NCBI GenBank assembly: GCA_963666765.1 | Contig: OY762933.1 | Coordinates: forward strand, 1,798,001 to 1,862,000 | Direction: 5' to 3' | Length of the DNA: 64,000 nt | Source of the DNA: Foliamicus sp963666765 | Lineage (GTDB): Bacteria; Pseudomonadota; Gammaproteobacteria; Steroidobacterales; Foliamicaceae | Shown here: in pieces, positions 42,488-51,342 of the stretch | Layout of the letters: every line of letters begins with the position of its first letter | Numbering within the stretch: position 1 is the stretch's first letter | Program-made: the position numbers and the translations under genes | The notes under the pieces: generated by a model | Database searches by the model: none | Told to the model about the DNA's origin: nothing | Seen by the model: the letters and a program-made list of their open reading frames with translations, nothing else

Positions 42488-43603
42488 TCAGTCCCCCCGC
42501 GCTCCGGCGTAGCGGATCTCGCCCTGGTGCGTCAGCAGCGTGCCGGCAAACACCGGATCCTCCAGATCGAGAGAGAATTTCTCGTCCTGGATGGCGGGCT
42601 TGATGAAATTGAACAGGTTGCGGGAGTACATGGCGCTGGCGTGCCGGGCCATCATCGCGGGCACTTTCAAAGGCGCCATGATGCGCACGCCCTTGTGCTC
42701 GATCGTCTCGCCCGCGCGGCTCAGTTCGCAGTTGCCGCCGCCCTCGGCCGCCAGATCCACGATGATCGAGCCCGGCCGCATCTGCTCAACCGCGGCCGCG
42801 CTGACGATGCGCGGGGACGGCCGTCCCGGAACCGCGGCTGTCGTGATCAGTATGTCGGAGGCGGCGATATGGCGATCCAGCGCTTCCTGCTGCATGGCCT
42901 TTTCCTCCACGGTCAACTCCCGGGCGTAACCGCCCTCGCCGGTAGCGCTGACACCCGAGTCCACGAAACGCGCGCCCAGGGATTCGACCTGCTCGCGAGT
43001 TTCCTCGCGCACATCATAGGCTTCCACCACGGCGCCCAGCCGGTGGGCGGTGGCGATGGCCTGCAGCCCCGCGACGCCGGCGCCCAGAACCAGGACGCGG
43101 GCGGGGCTGATCGTGCCGGCGGCGGTAGTCAGCATGGGCAGAAACTTCTGCGACTCGTCGGCGGCCATCAGCACTGCCTTGTAGCCCGCCACCGAGGCCT
43201 GCGAGGACAGCACGTCCATGGACTGGGCGCGCGCAATCCGCGGCACCAGTTCCATGGAAAAGGCCGTTACCCCGGCGTCGCGCATTGCGTCGGTGGTTTT
43301 GGACGGCGCGTAAGCGTTGAGCAGGCCCACCACCATGGCGCCCTGCTTCAGTTCCCCAATGCGCTCGATCTCCGGCGGTCCCACGCAGAAGAGCGCATCG
43401 CACATTCCCGCCACGGCGCCGGGTGAAGACTCGATCTCGATGTCCTTGTAGTCGCTGTCTGCAAAACTCGCGGCCTTGCCGGCGCCTTGTTCCATGACGA
43501 CGCGCAGGCCCGCGGCGTGCATGCGCGCCAGGACCTTCGGCACTACGGCTACGCGTTTTTCACCGGGCGCGGTCTCGCGCAAGACGCCGATCGTCAGGGG
43601 CAT
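42488..43603 (-). CDS. pntAa: NAD(P) transhydrogenase subunit alpha part 1
   Basis: 371 aa, the soluble NAD(H)-binding dI domain. Motifs: IGVLRETAPGEKRVAVVP at the N-terminus, a Rossmann block VLVLGAGVAGLQAIATAHRLGA, and ITTAAVPGRPSPRIV. Related alanine dehydrogenases are shorter and lack the adjacent membrane subunit genes. Lead gene of pntAa-pntAb-pntB and probably the two VOC genes. Confidence 0.96.
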   Translation of the reverse strand: MPLTIGVLRETAPGEKRVAVVPKVLARMHAAGLRVVMEQGAGKAASFADSDYKDIEIESSPGAVAGMCDALFCVGPPEIERIGELKQGAMVVGLLNAYAPSKTTDAMRDAGVTAFSMELVPRIARAQSMDVLSSQASVAGYKAVLMAADESQKFLPMLTTAAGTISPARVLVLGAGVAGLQAIATAHRLGAVVEAYDVREETREQVESLGARFVDSGVSATGEGGYARELTVEEKAMQQEALDRHIAASDILITTAAVPGRPSPRIVSAAAVEQMRPGSIIVDLAAEGGGNCELSRAGETIEHKGVRIMAPLKVPAMMARHASAMYSRNLFNFIKPAIQDEKFSLDLEDPVFAGTLLTHQGEIRYAGARGD

Positions 43604-43685
43604 TTGGGAGAGGGAATAGTGCGCAGTCAGCGGGGGATGGCGCGCATTTTAGCCGACGGAAATGGGTGATTTTTCGCTTTCGACA

Positions 43686-43713
43686 TTGAAATTTCGCAAT
43701 TTAGAGGTATAAG
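43686..43713 (+). promoter_or_regulatory. sigma70-like promoter for the HNH gene
   Basis: TTGAAA (43686-43691) and TATAAG (43708-43713) are separated by 16 bp, in a noticeably AT-rich patch, and end 22 nt before the ATG at 43736; AGGGAG (43724-43729) is the Shine-Dalgarno. This is the clearest promoter-like sequence in the window. Confidence 0.6.
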
Positions 43714-43735
43714 GCGGGCTGAAAGGGAGCTTGTA

Positions 43736-44353
43736 ATGCTGCTGCTTGAAGACGCCGTTGACTTGCGCCAGTGGGTGCTGCGCACCGATGTGGCGGGCCG
43801 GCCCCTGGGCTGGATCGACTACCGCGATGCCGTGCGGCTCTATCACGCGGGCCAGGTGGCCTATCCCTGCGGGCGGCCGCTATTCCGGATCCGCGGCGGC
43901 ATTTGCGCCCACACCGGCCACCGCAGCGAGGTGGAAGTCAACACCATTGTGGCCACGCAGGGCGTGTCGGCGGGGTTGAACAAGCGTCTCGACAATTACA
44001 CGCCGCCGCTGAACAACCACACGCTGTTCCGCCGCGACGCGCAGATCTGCATGTATTGCGGCGGGCGCTTCCTCAAGCGCGACCTCACTCGCGATCATGT
44101 GCGCCCGATCAGCACGGGCGGGACGGATACCTGGGCGAACGTGGTGGCGGCCTGCAAGCGCTGCAACAATTTCAAGGGCGGCCGTATCCCGGAGGACGCC
44201 GGCATGCAGTTGCTGGCCGTGCCTTTTGTGCCCACCTATGCGGAATACATCTATCTCAAGGGCCGGCGGGTGCTGGCCGATCAGATGGAGTTTCTGAGGG
44301 CCCATTTCCCCCGCGACAGCCGCCTGCAACGCCACTTCGAACAGGCTGCCTGA
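43736..44353 (+). CDS. HNH endonuclease family protein
   Basis: 205 aa. The zinc-finger type HNH core is at about residues 100-155: CMYCGGRF, then LTRDHVRPISTGGTDTWANVVAAC and KRCNNFKGGR, giving two Cys pairs around the catalytic His. The N-terminal 95 residues and the C-terminal 45 are not recognised. Stand-alone genes of this form are common in free-living proteobacteria and may act in DNA repair or as orphan nucleases; no methylase or mobile-element partner is near. It has its own promoter-like sequence. Confidence 0.85.
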   Translation: MLLLEDAVDLRQWVLRTDVAGRPLGWIDYRDAVRLYHAGQVAYPCGRPLFRIRGGICAHTGHRSEVEVNTIVATQGVSAGLNKRLDNYTPPLNNHTLFRRDAQICMYCGGRFLKRDLTRDHVRPISTGGTDTWANVVAACKRCNNFKGGRIPEDAGMQLLAVPFVPTYAEYIYLKGRRVLADQMEFLRAHFPRDSRLQRHFEQAA

Positions 44354-44372
44354 ATCACGCCGGCGGTACTTC

Positions 44373-46331
44373 GTGGCTGCGGGCAACATCGAATCCGTCT
44401 TAAGCGAGGAGCGCAGATTCGACCCGGGCGAATCGTTTGCGGAGCGCGCGCAACTCAACCATGAACTGCTTGCCGAGCTGCGCCTGAAGGGCAGCGAGGA
44501 CCCTGTGAACATGTGGGCCGAACTGGCCCGCGGGCTGTTGACCTGGAACAAGCCTTTCACCACCGCCCTGGACCGCTCGCGCGCGCCGCATTTCGCCTGG
44601 TTTTCGGACGGCGAACTGAATGCCAGCGAGGCCTGCCTGGGGCCGTGGATCAGGAACGCACCGGACCGGACCGCGATCGTCTACGAGGGCGAGGAGGGCG
44701 ACAGCCGCACGCTGACCTACCGCGAGTTGGGCGAGGCAGTCGAGCGCCTGGGCGCCGCGCTGCGCGGGCAAGGCGTGGCCAGCGGCGACCGCGTGGTGAT
44801 CTACATGCCGATGTGCCCGGAGGCCGTCATCGCGATGCACGCCTGCGCCCGGATCGGTGCGGTGCACTCGGTTGTGTTCGGCGGCTTTTCGGCGCGCTCG
44901 CTGTACGACCGGGTGGTGGACGCCAGCGCGGAAGTCATCATCACCGCGGATGCGGGGCGCCGCGGCGGGAAATACGTGCGCCTGAAGGATGCCGTCGACC
45001 AGGCGCTGGAGTACGGCGAGCATCCGGTGCGCCGGGTAGTCGTCTTCCGCCACTCGGGAGAAGAAATCGCCTGGCACGAAAGGCGCGACCGGTGGGCGCA
45101 TGAACTGACCGAAGCCGCTGCCGATTGCCCGCCGGCGTACGTCAACGCGGAGCATCCGCTTTTCCTGCTCTACACCTCCGGCTCCACCGGCAAGCCCAAG
45201 GGCATACAGCATTCCACCGCGGGCTATCTGCTGCACGCCGGGCTGACCTGCCGCTGGGTTTTCGACCTGCGCGAGGATGACGTGTTCTGGTGCACCGCCG
45301 ACGTAGGCTGGATTACCGGCCACAGTTACGTCGCCTACGGGCCGCTGGCCTGCGGCGCCACCGTGGTGATCTACGAAGGCGCCCCTACCTGTCCCCACGG
45401 CGGCCGGTTCTGGGAGATCTGCCAGCGCTACGGCGTTACCGTGTTCTACACCGCGCCCACCGCCATTCGCGCCCTGATGAAGCTGGGCGACGACATACCG
45501 GCTCAGTACGATCTTTCCTCGCTGCGCCTGCTGGGCACCGTCGGCGAGCCCATCAATCCCGAGGCCTGGATGTGGTATCACCGGGTGATAGGCAACGGCG
45601 ACTGCCCCATCGTCGATACCTGGTGGCAGACGGAAACCGGCGGCGTCATGATTTCGCCGGTACCCGGCGTCACCTCCACCAAACCTGGCTCATGCACCCG
45701 GCCGCTACCCGGCGTGCAGGCGGCCATCGTCGATGAAAACGGCGACGAGATCACCGAGCCGGACCGTGGCGGCTACCTGGTTATCCGCCACCCCTGGCCC
45801 TCGATGCTGCGCAATATCTGGGGCGACAGCGAGCGGTACCGCGAGACCTACTTCGGCAAGTTCGGGAACGACTGCTACATCACCGGCGATAGCGCCAGGC
45901 GCGACGCCGACGGCTATTTCTGGATCATGGGGCGGCTGGACGACGTGGTTAACGTGTCCGGACACCGCCTCGGCACCATGGAAGTGGAATCCGCGCTGGT
46001 GGCGCACCCTTCGGTGGCCGAAGCCGCGGTCGTGAGCCGGCCGCACGAGATCAAGGGCGAATCGATCTTCGCCTTCGTGGTCCTCAAGGGCGCCGCGGCG
46101 GCCGGCGGCGACAGCGGAGTCAGACAGCAGGAACTGCGCGCCTGGGTCGACGAACAACTCGGACCCATCGCCCGCCCCGACGACCTGCGCATCGTCGAGG
46201 CCCTCCCCAAGACCCGCTCCGGCAAGATCATGCGCCGCCTGCTCCGCTCGATTGCCCGCGGTGAGGAAATCAAACAGGACGTCTCAACCCTGGAAGACGC
46301 CGACCTCGTCCGCCAGCTTATGCAGCCCTGA
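44373..46331 (+). CDS. acetyl-CoA synthetase-type acyl-CoA ligase
   Basis: 652 aa (E. coli Acs 652), GTG start. Adenylation motifs: P-loop LLYTSGSTGKPKGIQHS, DTWWQTETGG, a hinge near YFWIMGRLDDVVNVSGHRLG, and the catalytic Lys in PKTRSGKIMRRLLR, which in Acs is a site of acetylation. The residue pattern DVGWITGHSYV in the N-terminal lobe is typical of acetyl/propionyl activation. It is 20 nt after the HNH gene. The assignment to acetate is probable; propionate is an alternative. Confidence 0.93.
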   Translation: MAAGNIESVLSEERRFDPGESFAERAQLNHELLAELRLKGSEDPVNMWAELARGLLTWNKPFTTALDRSRAPHFAWFSDGELNASEACLGPWIRNAPDRTAIVYEGEEGDSRTLTYRELGEAVERLGAALRGQGVASGDRVVIYMPMCPEAVIAMHACARIGAVHSVVFGGFSARSLYDRVVDASAEVIITADAGRRGGKYVRLKDAVDQALEYGEHPVRRVVVFRHSGEEIAWHERRDRWAHELTEAAADCPPAYVNAEHPLFLLYTSGSTGKPKGIQHSTAGYLLHAGLTCRWVFDLREDDVFWCTADVGWITGHSYVAYGPLACGATVVIYEGAPTCPHGGRFWEICQRYGVTVFYTAPTAIRALMKLGDDIPAQYDLSSLRLLGTVGEPINPEAWMWYHRVIGNGDCPIVDTWWQTETGGVMISPVPGVTSTKPGSCTRPLPGVQAAIVDENGDEITEPDRGGYLVIRHPWPSMLRNIWGDSERYRETYFGKFGNDCYITGDSARRDADGYFWIMGRLDDVVNVSGHRLGTMEVESALVAHPSVAEAAVVSRPHEIKGESIFAFVVLKGAAAAGGDSGVRQQELRAWVDEQLGPIARPDDLRIVEALPKTRSGKIMRRLLRSIARGEEIKQDVSTLEDADLVRQLMQP

Positions 46332-46390
46332 GCGGGCCTTGCCGGCGCGTTACACTTTGCAGCCCCCGCTCCGGGGTAGGAGGAACCGTA

Positions 46391-47119
46391 ATGAAGAAGT
46401 TGCTTGGGGTGGCCCTGATGGCCCTGATCTCGATGTCGGCATCCGCGGACCTGGCGGAGCAATTGGCCGCGAGCGGCCGTGCCGATGAAGACAAGGCGCG
46501 GGACACGGCCCGAAGGCCGGCCGAAGTGCTTGCCTTTCTCGGCGTTGAACCCGGGATGACCGTTATGGACCTGCTTGCATCGGGCGGCTGGTACACCGAG
46601 GTGCTCTCAGTGGCCGTGGGGCCGGAAGGCACTGTTTATGCCCAGAACCCTCCCATGCTCCTGGGCTTCAATGACGGCGCCTACGACAAGGCCATTACGG
46701 CCCGTCTCGCGGACAACCGTCTGCCGAACGTGATCCGCCTGGACCGCGAAGAGAATGACACCGGCCTTGAGCCCGGCTCGCTGGATGCCGCGCTTACCGC
46801 CCTGAACCTGCACGACCGCCACAATTTCGGAAGCGACGAGGACGTTGCGGAATTGCTGGCGGCGGTGAAGGCCTTGCTGAAGCCCGGCGGGGTGCTCGGC
46901 GTGATCGACCACTACGGCGACTCCGACAAGGACAACACCAGCCTGCATCGTCTCGATGTGGCGAAAGCCCTGCCGCTTATCGAGGCCGCCGGCTTTGAAA
47001 TGGAAAGTTCGGACCTGCTGCGCAACCCGGACGACGATCACTCCATCATGGTGTTCGACCCCGCGATTCGCGGCAAGACCGACCGGCTGCTCTACAAGCT
47101 CACCAAGCCTGCCGATTAA
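46391..47119 (+). CDS. predicted exported class I methyltransferase
   Basis: 242 aa. Signal peptide MKKLLGVALMALISMSASA, then a Rossmann-like methyltransferase domain: motif I VEPGMTVMDLLASGGWYTEVL, LDAALTALNLHD, and LLKPGGVLGVIDHYGDSD. This matches a family of predicted periplasmic methyltransferases (COG4798 as I recall it). No SAM source is known in the periplasm, so either the signal is not cleaved or the cofactor is different. A strong Shine-Dalgarno (GGTAGGAGG) lies 9 nt upstream. The short intergenic before it contains nothing else recognised. Confidence 0.8.
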   Translation: MKKLLGVALMALISMSASADLAEQLAASGRADEDKARDTARRPAEVLAFLGVEPGMTVMDLLASGGWYTEVLSVAVGPEGTVYAQNPPMLLGFNDGAYDKAITARLADNRLPNVIRLDREENDTGLEPGSLDAALTALNLHDRHNFGSDEDVAELLAAVKALLKPGGVLGVIDHYGDSDKDNTSLHRLDVAKALPLIEAAGFEMESSDLLRNPDDDHSIMVFDPAIRGKTDRLLYKLTKPAD

Positions 47120-47148
47120 GAGCGCTCGTGCCGGCTCCTTGATCGGTG

Positions 47149-48435
47149 TCAGCGCAGGGTGATGGCGGGGAAGAGGATCAGCACGCCCAGCAGCAGGGCG
47201 TCGCAGGCCAGGTAGGGCAATGCGGCGCGGATGACCTGCCCGAGCGTCGTCCCCCTGGGCGCGACGCTCTGCATCAGGAACAGCAGCAACCCGAAGGGCG
47301 GCGTGGTCAGGCTCATCTCCAGGGCCAGCAGCACGACCACGCCGAACCAAATGGCATCGAAGCCCATGGACGCGGCCAGCGGGAAGAACACCGGGATCGT
47401 GAGCAGCAGGATTGAGATCTGGTCCATGAACATGCCCAGCACCAGCATCAGGGCGAACATCATCAGCAGCTTGGCGTACGGACCGGCCTCCATTCCTATC
47501 GACCATTCCACGACCGCGGTGCTGGCGCCCGAGAACGCCATGAGCTGGCTGAACACCGACGAACTCAGGATCAACAGGAACACCATGCCGGAAATGCGGA
47601 CGGTGCTCGTCAGGGCGGACCGGAGCGCCTTGACGGTCAGCTTGCGCGCCAGCGCGGCCAGGGCGGCCACGCTGAGCGCCCCGAAGGCGGCCGCTTCCGA
47701 CGGCGTGGCCCATCCGAGCACGATGAAGCCCACAACGCAGAACACGACCAGGCCCAGCGGCAGAATGTTGAACACCAGCAGCCGCAGGCGCTGGCGCACG
47801 GGGACCCGCTGCACGCCGTAACTGGGCGCGCTGGACGGGTTCAGTCGCGCCTGAAGATAAATGACCAGGCTGTAGCCGACCGCAAGCACGAGTCCGGGAA
47901 TAATCCCTGCGATCAGGAGCGCGCCGATGTTCAGACCCGCAAGACTCCCCAGGAGCACGCCCAGCGAGGACGGCGGGATCAGCATGGCCAGTCCGCCGGT
48001 GCCGATGATGGGGCCGATCGACATGTGCGGCGCATAGCCGCGGCGAGTCATCTCGGGAATCATCAGCGATCCGAGCATTGCGGTATTGGCCATGGTCGAA
48101 CCGGTCAGCGTGGAGAAGGTGGAGCCGCCGACGACCGTGATGTAGCTCAGACGCGCCGGGAGCCGGCCAAACAGCGTCTCCAGCGCATCGAACACCCTGA
48201 GCGCCAGCCCGGAATGGAACAGCAGCGCGCCCATGAAAACGAACATCGGCACGGCCACCAGCGTGAAGCTGGTGATCAGGCTGGTCGAGTTGTCGACGAC
48301 CTGCAGCGGCCCGTACAAGTCGCCCATGATCATCCAGGCGCCGAGCAGGTTGGCGGCCAGGAAGGCGAACGCCACGGGCACGCCCATCGCCATGAAGGCG
48401 ATGACCAGGAAGAAAACGGCGATCCCCGCCGTCAT
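47149..48435 (-). CDS. dctM: TRAP transporter large permease subunit
   Basis: 428 aa, about 12 membrane segments. Typical DctM motifs: VPMFVFMGALLFHSG, GGSTFSTLTGSTMANTAMLG and IIPGLVLAVGYSLV, GMFMDQISILLLTIPVFFP. It forms the sodium-driven channel of a TRAP transporter. Its ATG overlaps the dctQ stop by one base (TGATG). Confidence 0.96.
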   Translation of the reverse strand: MTAGIAVFFLVIAFMAMGVPVAFAFLAANLLGAWMIMGDLYGPLQVVDNSTSLITSFTLVAVPMFVFMGALLFHSGLALRVFDALETLFGRLPARLSYITVVGGSTFSTLTGSTMANTAMLGSLMIPEMTRRGYAPHMSIGPIIGTGGLAMLIPPSSLGVLLGSLAGLNIGALLIAGIIPGLVLAVGYSLVIYLQARLNPSSAPSYGVQRVPVRQRLRLLVFNILPLGLVVFCVVGFIVLGWATPSEAAAFGALSVAALAALARKLTVKALRSALTSTVRISGMVFLLILSSSVFSQLMAFSGASTAVVEWSIGMEAGPYAKLLMMFALMLVLGMFMDQISILLLTIPVFFPLAASMGFDAIWFGVVVLLALEMSLTTPPFGLLLFLMQSVAPRGTTLGQVIRAALPYLACDALLLGVLILFPAITLR

Positions 48436-48953
48436 CAGAACGCCTGCTCCACGTCGGCTTCGGTCTGCGCCATGCTGTCGCCGCGCAGCAGACAGCGCAG
48501 AAACTCCACGGCCATCATGCCGAATCCCAGGGCGAGCGGCGCGAACAGCGCCCAGCGCGGCATGTCGAGAGAACGGATCTCCACTTCGCCCCGCAGAGCG
48601 CCTTCCACCGCAAGGATGCCGGCCAGCACCGCCACGATCACGCTGACCAGGGTGCAGATGCCGAAGATCAGCCTGTCCAGCCTGGTCCGCAAAGGGAGTG
48701 CGGTCCGCCGGTAAATCACTTCGACCACGATCCAGGCGCGCTCGCGCACCAGCCAGGGCCCGGCGGCCATCGTCATGTAGAGCAGCGAATACTCGGTGAG
48801 GGCGACCGTGTACGCGGGCGGCTGCCGCCCGAAATTGCGCAGGGTCACGTCCACCACTATAAGCAGGCAGTCGGCGGCGATCAGCGCGCAGGCGAACAGC
48901 ACCAGCCCGTTCACCAGCGCATTCCAGGCCCTGGAGATCATCCTCCCGGACAC
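48435..48953 (-). CDS. dctQ: TRAP transporter small permease subunit
   Basis: 172 aa with four membrane segments (NALVNGLVLFACALIAADC; YSLLYMTMAAGPWLVRE; the pair IFGICTLVSVIVAVLAGIL and WALFAPLALGFGMMAVEF). DctQ signatures are weak, but position between dctP and dctM and topology are decisive. Three nucleotides separate it from dctP. Confidence 0.93.
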   Translation of the reverse strand: MSGRMISRAWNALVNGLVLFACALIAADCLLIVVDVTLRNFGRQPPAYTVALTEYSLLYMTMAAGPWLVRERAWIVVEVIYRRTALPLRTRLDRLIFGICTLVSVIVAVLAGILAVEGALRGEVEIRSLDMPRWALFAPLALGFGMMAVEFLRCLLRGDSMAQTEADVEQAF

Positions 48954-48956
48954 GCC

Positions 48957-49952
48957 TTACCGCTCCCCTCCCCGGTCTTCCGGGTAAAACAGCGGCTTGA
49001 GGGCCTCGACCGATTCCGGCGCCCGCTTGCGCATCCGCTCCCAGACCACCTGGTGGGCAAGGTCGCGAAAGGCCTCCGGATCGGGCGCCGGCACGCCCTC
49101 AAAACCGGTCTCGGCCAGTTCCGCGTATTCGCGGACGCGCAGATCACGGAACCAGTCATTCGCCTCCACCGCGTACTTCTTCGCTTCATCGGTCAGAATG
49201 TGGCGCGCTTCCTCGCTCAGGGCGTTCCAGCGGTCCAGGTTGATCTGCAGGCAGATGGAAAGGTTGAGCACTTCCGGATCGATGCGATAACGGACGAACT
49301 CCTCCACGCCGAGGTCCGCCAGACCCACGCTGGTAAAGGCCAGGCCGTCCACGATGCCGCGCTGCAGGGCGGTATAGGTTTCGCGCAGCGCAATCTGCAC
49401 CGGGCGGGCCCCGAAAGCGTAGAGCAGTTCCCGGTTGGACGGCGAGGTGCGGAGCTTCAGACCGCGCAGGTCCGGCATGCCCTCGGGCGTGAATTCGGGG
49501 CGGCGGGCCAGATAGATGCTGATGCCGATGCCCGACTGCATCCAGCCGATCAGGTGGGCGTTGGCGCGCTTCTTCCAGTACGGCTGCAGGGCCTCCAGCG
49601 CGCCGCTGGCGCGCGCCTGCATGGGGTCGATGTTGGAGGCGAAGATGGCATCGCCCTCGGGCAGCAGCCCAAGGTAGTAGGTGATGCCCCCCAGCGCCAT
49701 GTCGATCACGCCGCGCCGCAGAGCGTAAAAGAGCTGCCGCTGCGGTATGACTTCGGGGCCGCCGATGAATTTGATCTGCACCACGCCGCGGCCGCGCTCG
49801 TTGACCGCGTCGATGTAATGCTGGGCGTGCTGCGAGAAATTGATCTGCCGGTTCCAGGAACTGACCAGGGTCAGCGTTTCCTCGGCCGCGGCCGGCCCGC
49901 CCGCGGCCAGCGCAAGCGCGGCGATGAGCGCCTTATGCGCGTGCCTTGCCAC
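48957..49952 (-). CDS. dctP: TRAP transporter substrate-binding protein
   Basis: 331 aa. Signal peptide ends at about AAAEE. DctP-fold motifs: LVSSWNRQINFSQHAQHYIDAVNERG, GGPEVIPQRQLFYALRRGVIDMA, the conserved substrate Arg in GLKLRTSPSNRELLYAFGA, and QRGIVDGLAFT. The ligand is probably a carboxylate (keto acid or similar), not determinable. It overlaps the MATE gene upstream by 20 bp. Confidence 0.94.
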   Translation of the reverse strand: MARHAHKALIAALALAAGGPAAAEETLTLVSSWNRQINFSQHAQHYIDAVNERGRGVVQIKFIGGPEVIPQRQLFYALRRGVIDMALGGITYYLGLLPEGDAIFASNIDPMQARASGALEALQPYWKKRANAHLIGWMQSGIGISIYLARRPEFTPEGMPDLRGLKLRTSPSNRELLYAFGARPVQIALRETYTALQRGIVDGLAFTSVGLADLGVEEFVRYRIDPEVLNLSICLQINLDRWNALSEEARHILTDEAKKYAVEANDWFRDLRVREYAELAETGFEGVPAPDPEAFRDLAHQVVWERMRKRAPESVEALKPLFYPEDRGGER

Positions 49953-51303
49953 GGATTCCCTCCGGCAGGACGCCGGTCAGCTCGATCTGACGCAGCCCGC
50001 GCCGCAGGAGCAGAAAGCCGACGGAGGCGGACACCAGGTTGCCCAGGGCGCCTCCGAAAAACACCCCGATCAGCCCGAACCACAGGCCCAGCAGCCATGA
50101 CAGCGGCACATACACCAGCAGTGTCCGGCACAGCGACACCATCATCGCCGCCAGGGGTTTGCCGAGCGCATTAAGGGAGGTATTGGCGATAATCGTCATG
50201 CCCAGAAGGCAATAGGTCCAGGGCATGATGCGCAGCTGTGTCACCGCCGCCCGCATGGCGCCCTCGTCGCTGGTAAAGAGTCCAACTATGGGCTCCGCAA
50301 AGACGGTAAGCAAGGCGGCAACAGCGAGACCATAGATTCCCGAAAATCGGAGGCACCAGTTGTGCGCCTCACGCACCCGGTCCATGCGCTTCGCTCCCGC
50401 GTTCTGGCCCACGAACGGCCCGATCGCCGCGCCCAGCGCCATGAAGGGCAACAGCGCCAGCGCCTCGGTGCGGATGCCGACGCCGAAGCCGGCCACCGCG
50501 GTCTGGCCGAATCGCGCCACCATCGCAACGACGAAAGCCGAAGTCAGCGGCGCCATCAGTCCCGACGCCGTAGCCGAAAGCCCCACGTGAAGAATGCGGC
50601 TCCAGGAATCGAGAATGAGCTTCATGCCGCGCAAGGTCAGGAACTTGTCGCGGCGGATACCGATGAACAGCATGGCCGCGAGCGAAATCACGTTCGCTAT
50701 CACGGTCGCAAGCGCCGCGCCCTGCACTTCCAGCCGCGGGAAGCCGAACAGGCCGAAAATCAGGATCGGATCCAGGATCGCGTTGACGACAGCAGTCAGG
50801 GCGAGCAGGACGCCCGGCGACTTGGCGTCGCCCAGCGCCCGAAGTATCGATCCGCCGATTGCGGGCCCCACCACGAAGACCAGCCCGACCAGGTAGATCT
50901 CCATGTAGTCGCGTACCAGCGGCATGGTGGTGTCGTCGGCGCCCATCAGGCTGAAGATGTCTTCCATGAAGATCCAACCCACCGCCAGCAGCACCAGGGC
51001 CAGCATTCCGCTCAGCATGAACGCGTGGGTGGCGATGCGCCGCACCCGGCGCCTGGCGCCCTGGCCCAGCAAACGCGCGATCACCGAACTGGCGCCAACG
51101 CCGATGCCCATCGCGACGGTCGCCACCACGAAACCCACCGGCTGCGTGTAACTGATGGCGGCCAGCGGCAACGCTCCCAGGCGGCTGACGAACCAGGCAT
51201 CCACCAGGCCGAACGAGATCATGGCCAGCAGACCGATCAGCATCGGGACCATCAGGTCCCAAATATGGCGGCCGACAGGCCCTTCGGTCAGGCGCGCTTC
51301 CAT
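49933..51303 (-). CDS. MATE-family efflux transporter
   Basis: 456 aa, twelve membrane segments in two repeated halves. MATE features: VPMLIGLLAMISFGLVDAWFVSRLG, GVGASSVIARLLGQG and FGQTAVAGFGVGIRTEALALLPFMALGAAIGPFVGQN. Closest to the DinF/NorM type that exports organic cations with sodium or protons. It shares an operon with the TRAP genes (20-bp overlap), which is an unusual partner; whether its substrate relates to the TRAP ligand is unknown. Confidence 0.94.
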   Translation of the reverse strand: MEARLTEGPVGRHIWDLMVPMLIGLLAMISFGLVDAWFVSRLGALPLAAISYTQPVGFVVATVAMGIGVGASSVIARLLGQGARRRVRRIATHAFMLSGMLALVLLAVGWIFMEDIFSLMGADDTTMPLVRDYMEIYLVGLVFVVGPAIGGSILRALGDAKSPGVLLALTAVVNAILDPILIFGLFGFPRLEVQGAALATVIANVISLAAMLFIGIRRDKFLTLRGMKLILDSWSRILHVGLSATASGLMAPLTSAFVVAMVARFGQTAVAGFGVGIRTEALALLPFMALGAAIGPFVGQNAGAKRMDRVREAHNWCLRFSGIYGLAVAALLTVFAEPIVGLFTSDEGAMRAAVTQLRIMPWTYCLLGMTIIANTSLNALGKPLAAMMVSLCRTLLVYVPLSWLLGLWFGLIGVFFGGALGNLVSASVGFLLLRRGLRQIELTGVLPEGIRGKARA

Positions 51304-51342
51304 GACCCGCGCATGATACGGGACGGCCCCATTTGCGCCGTC

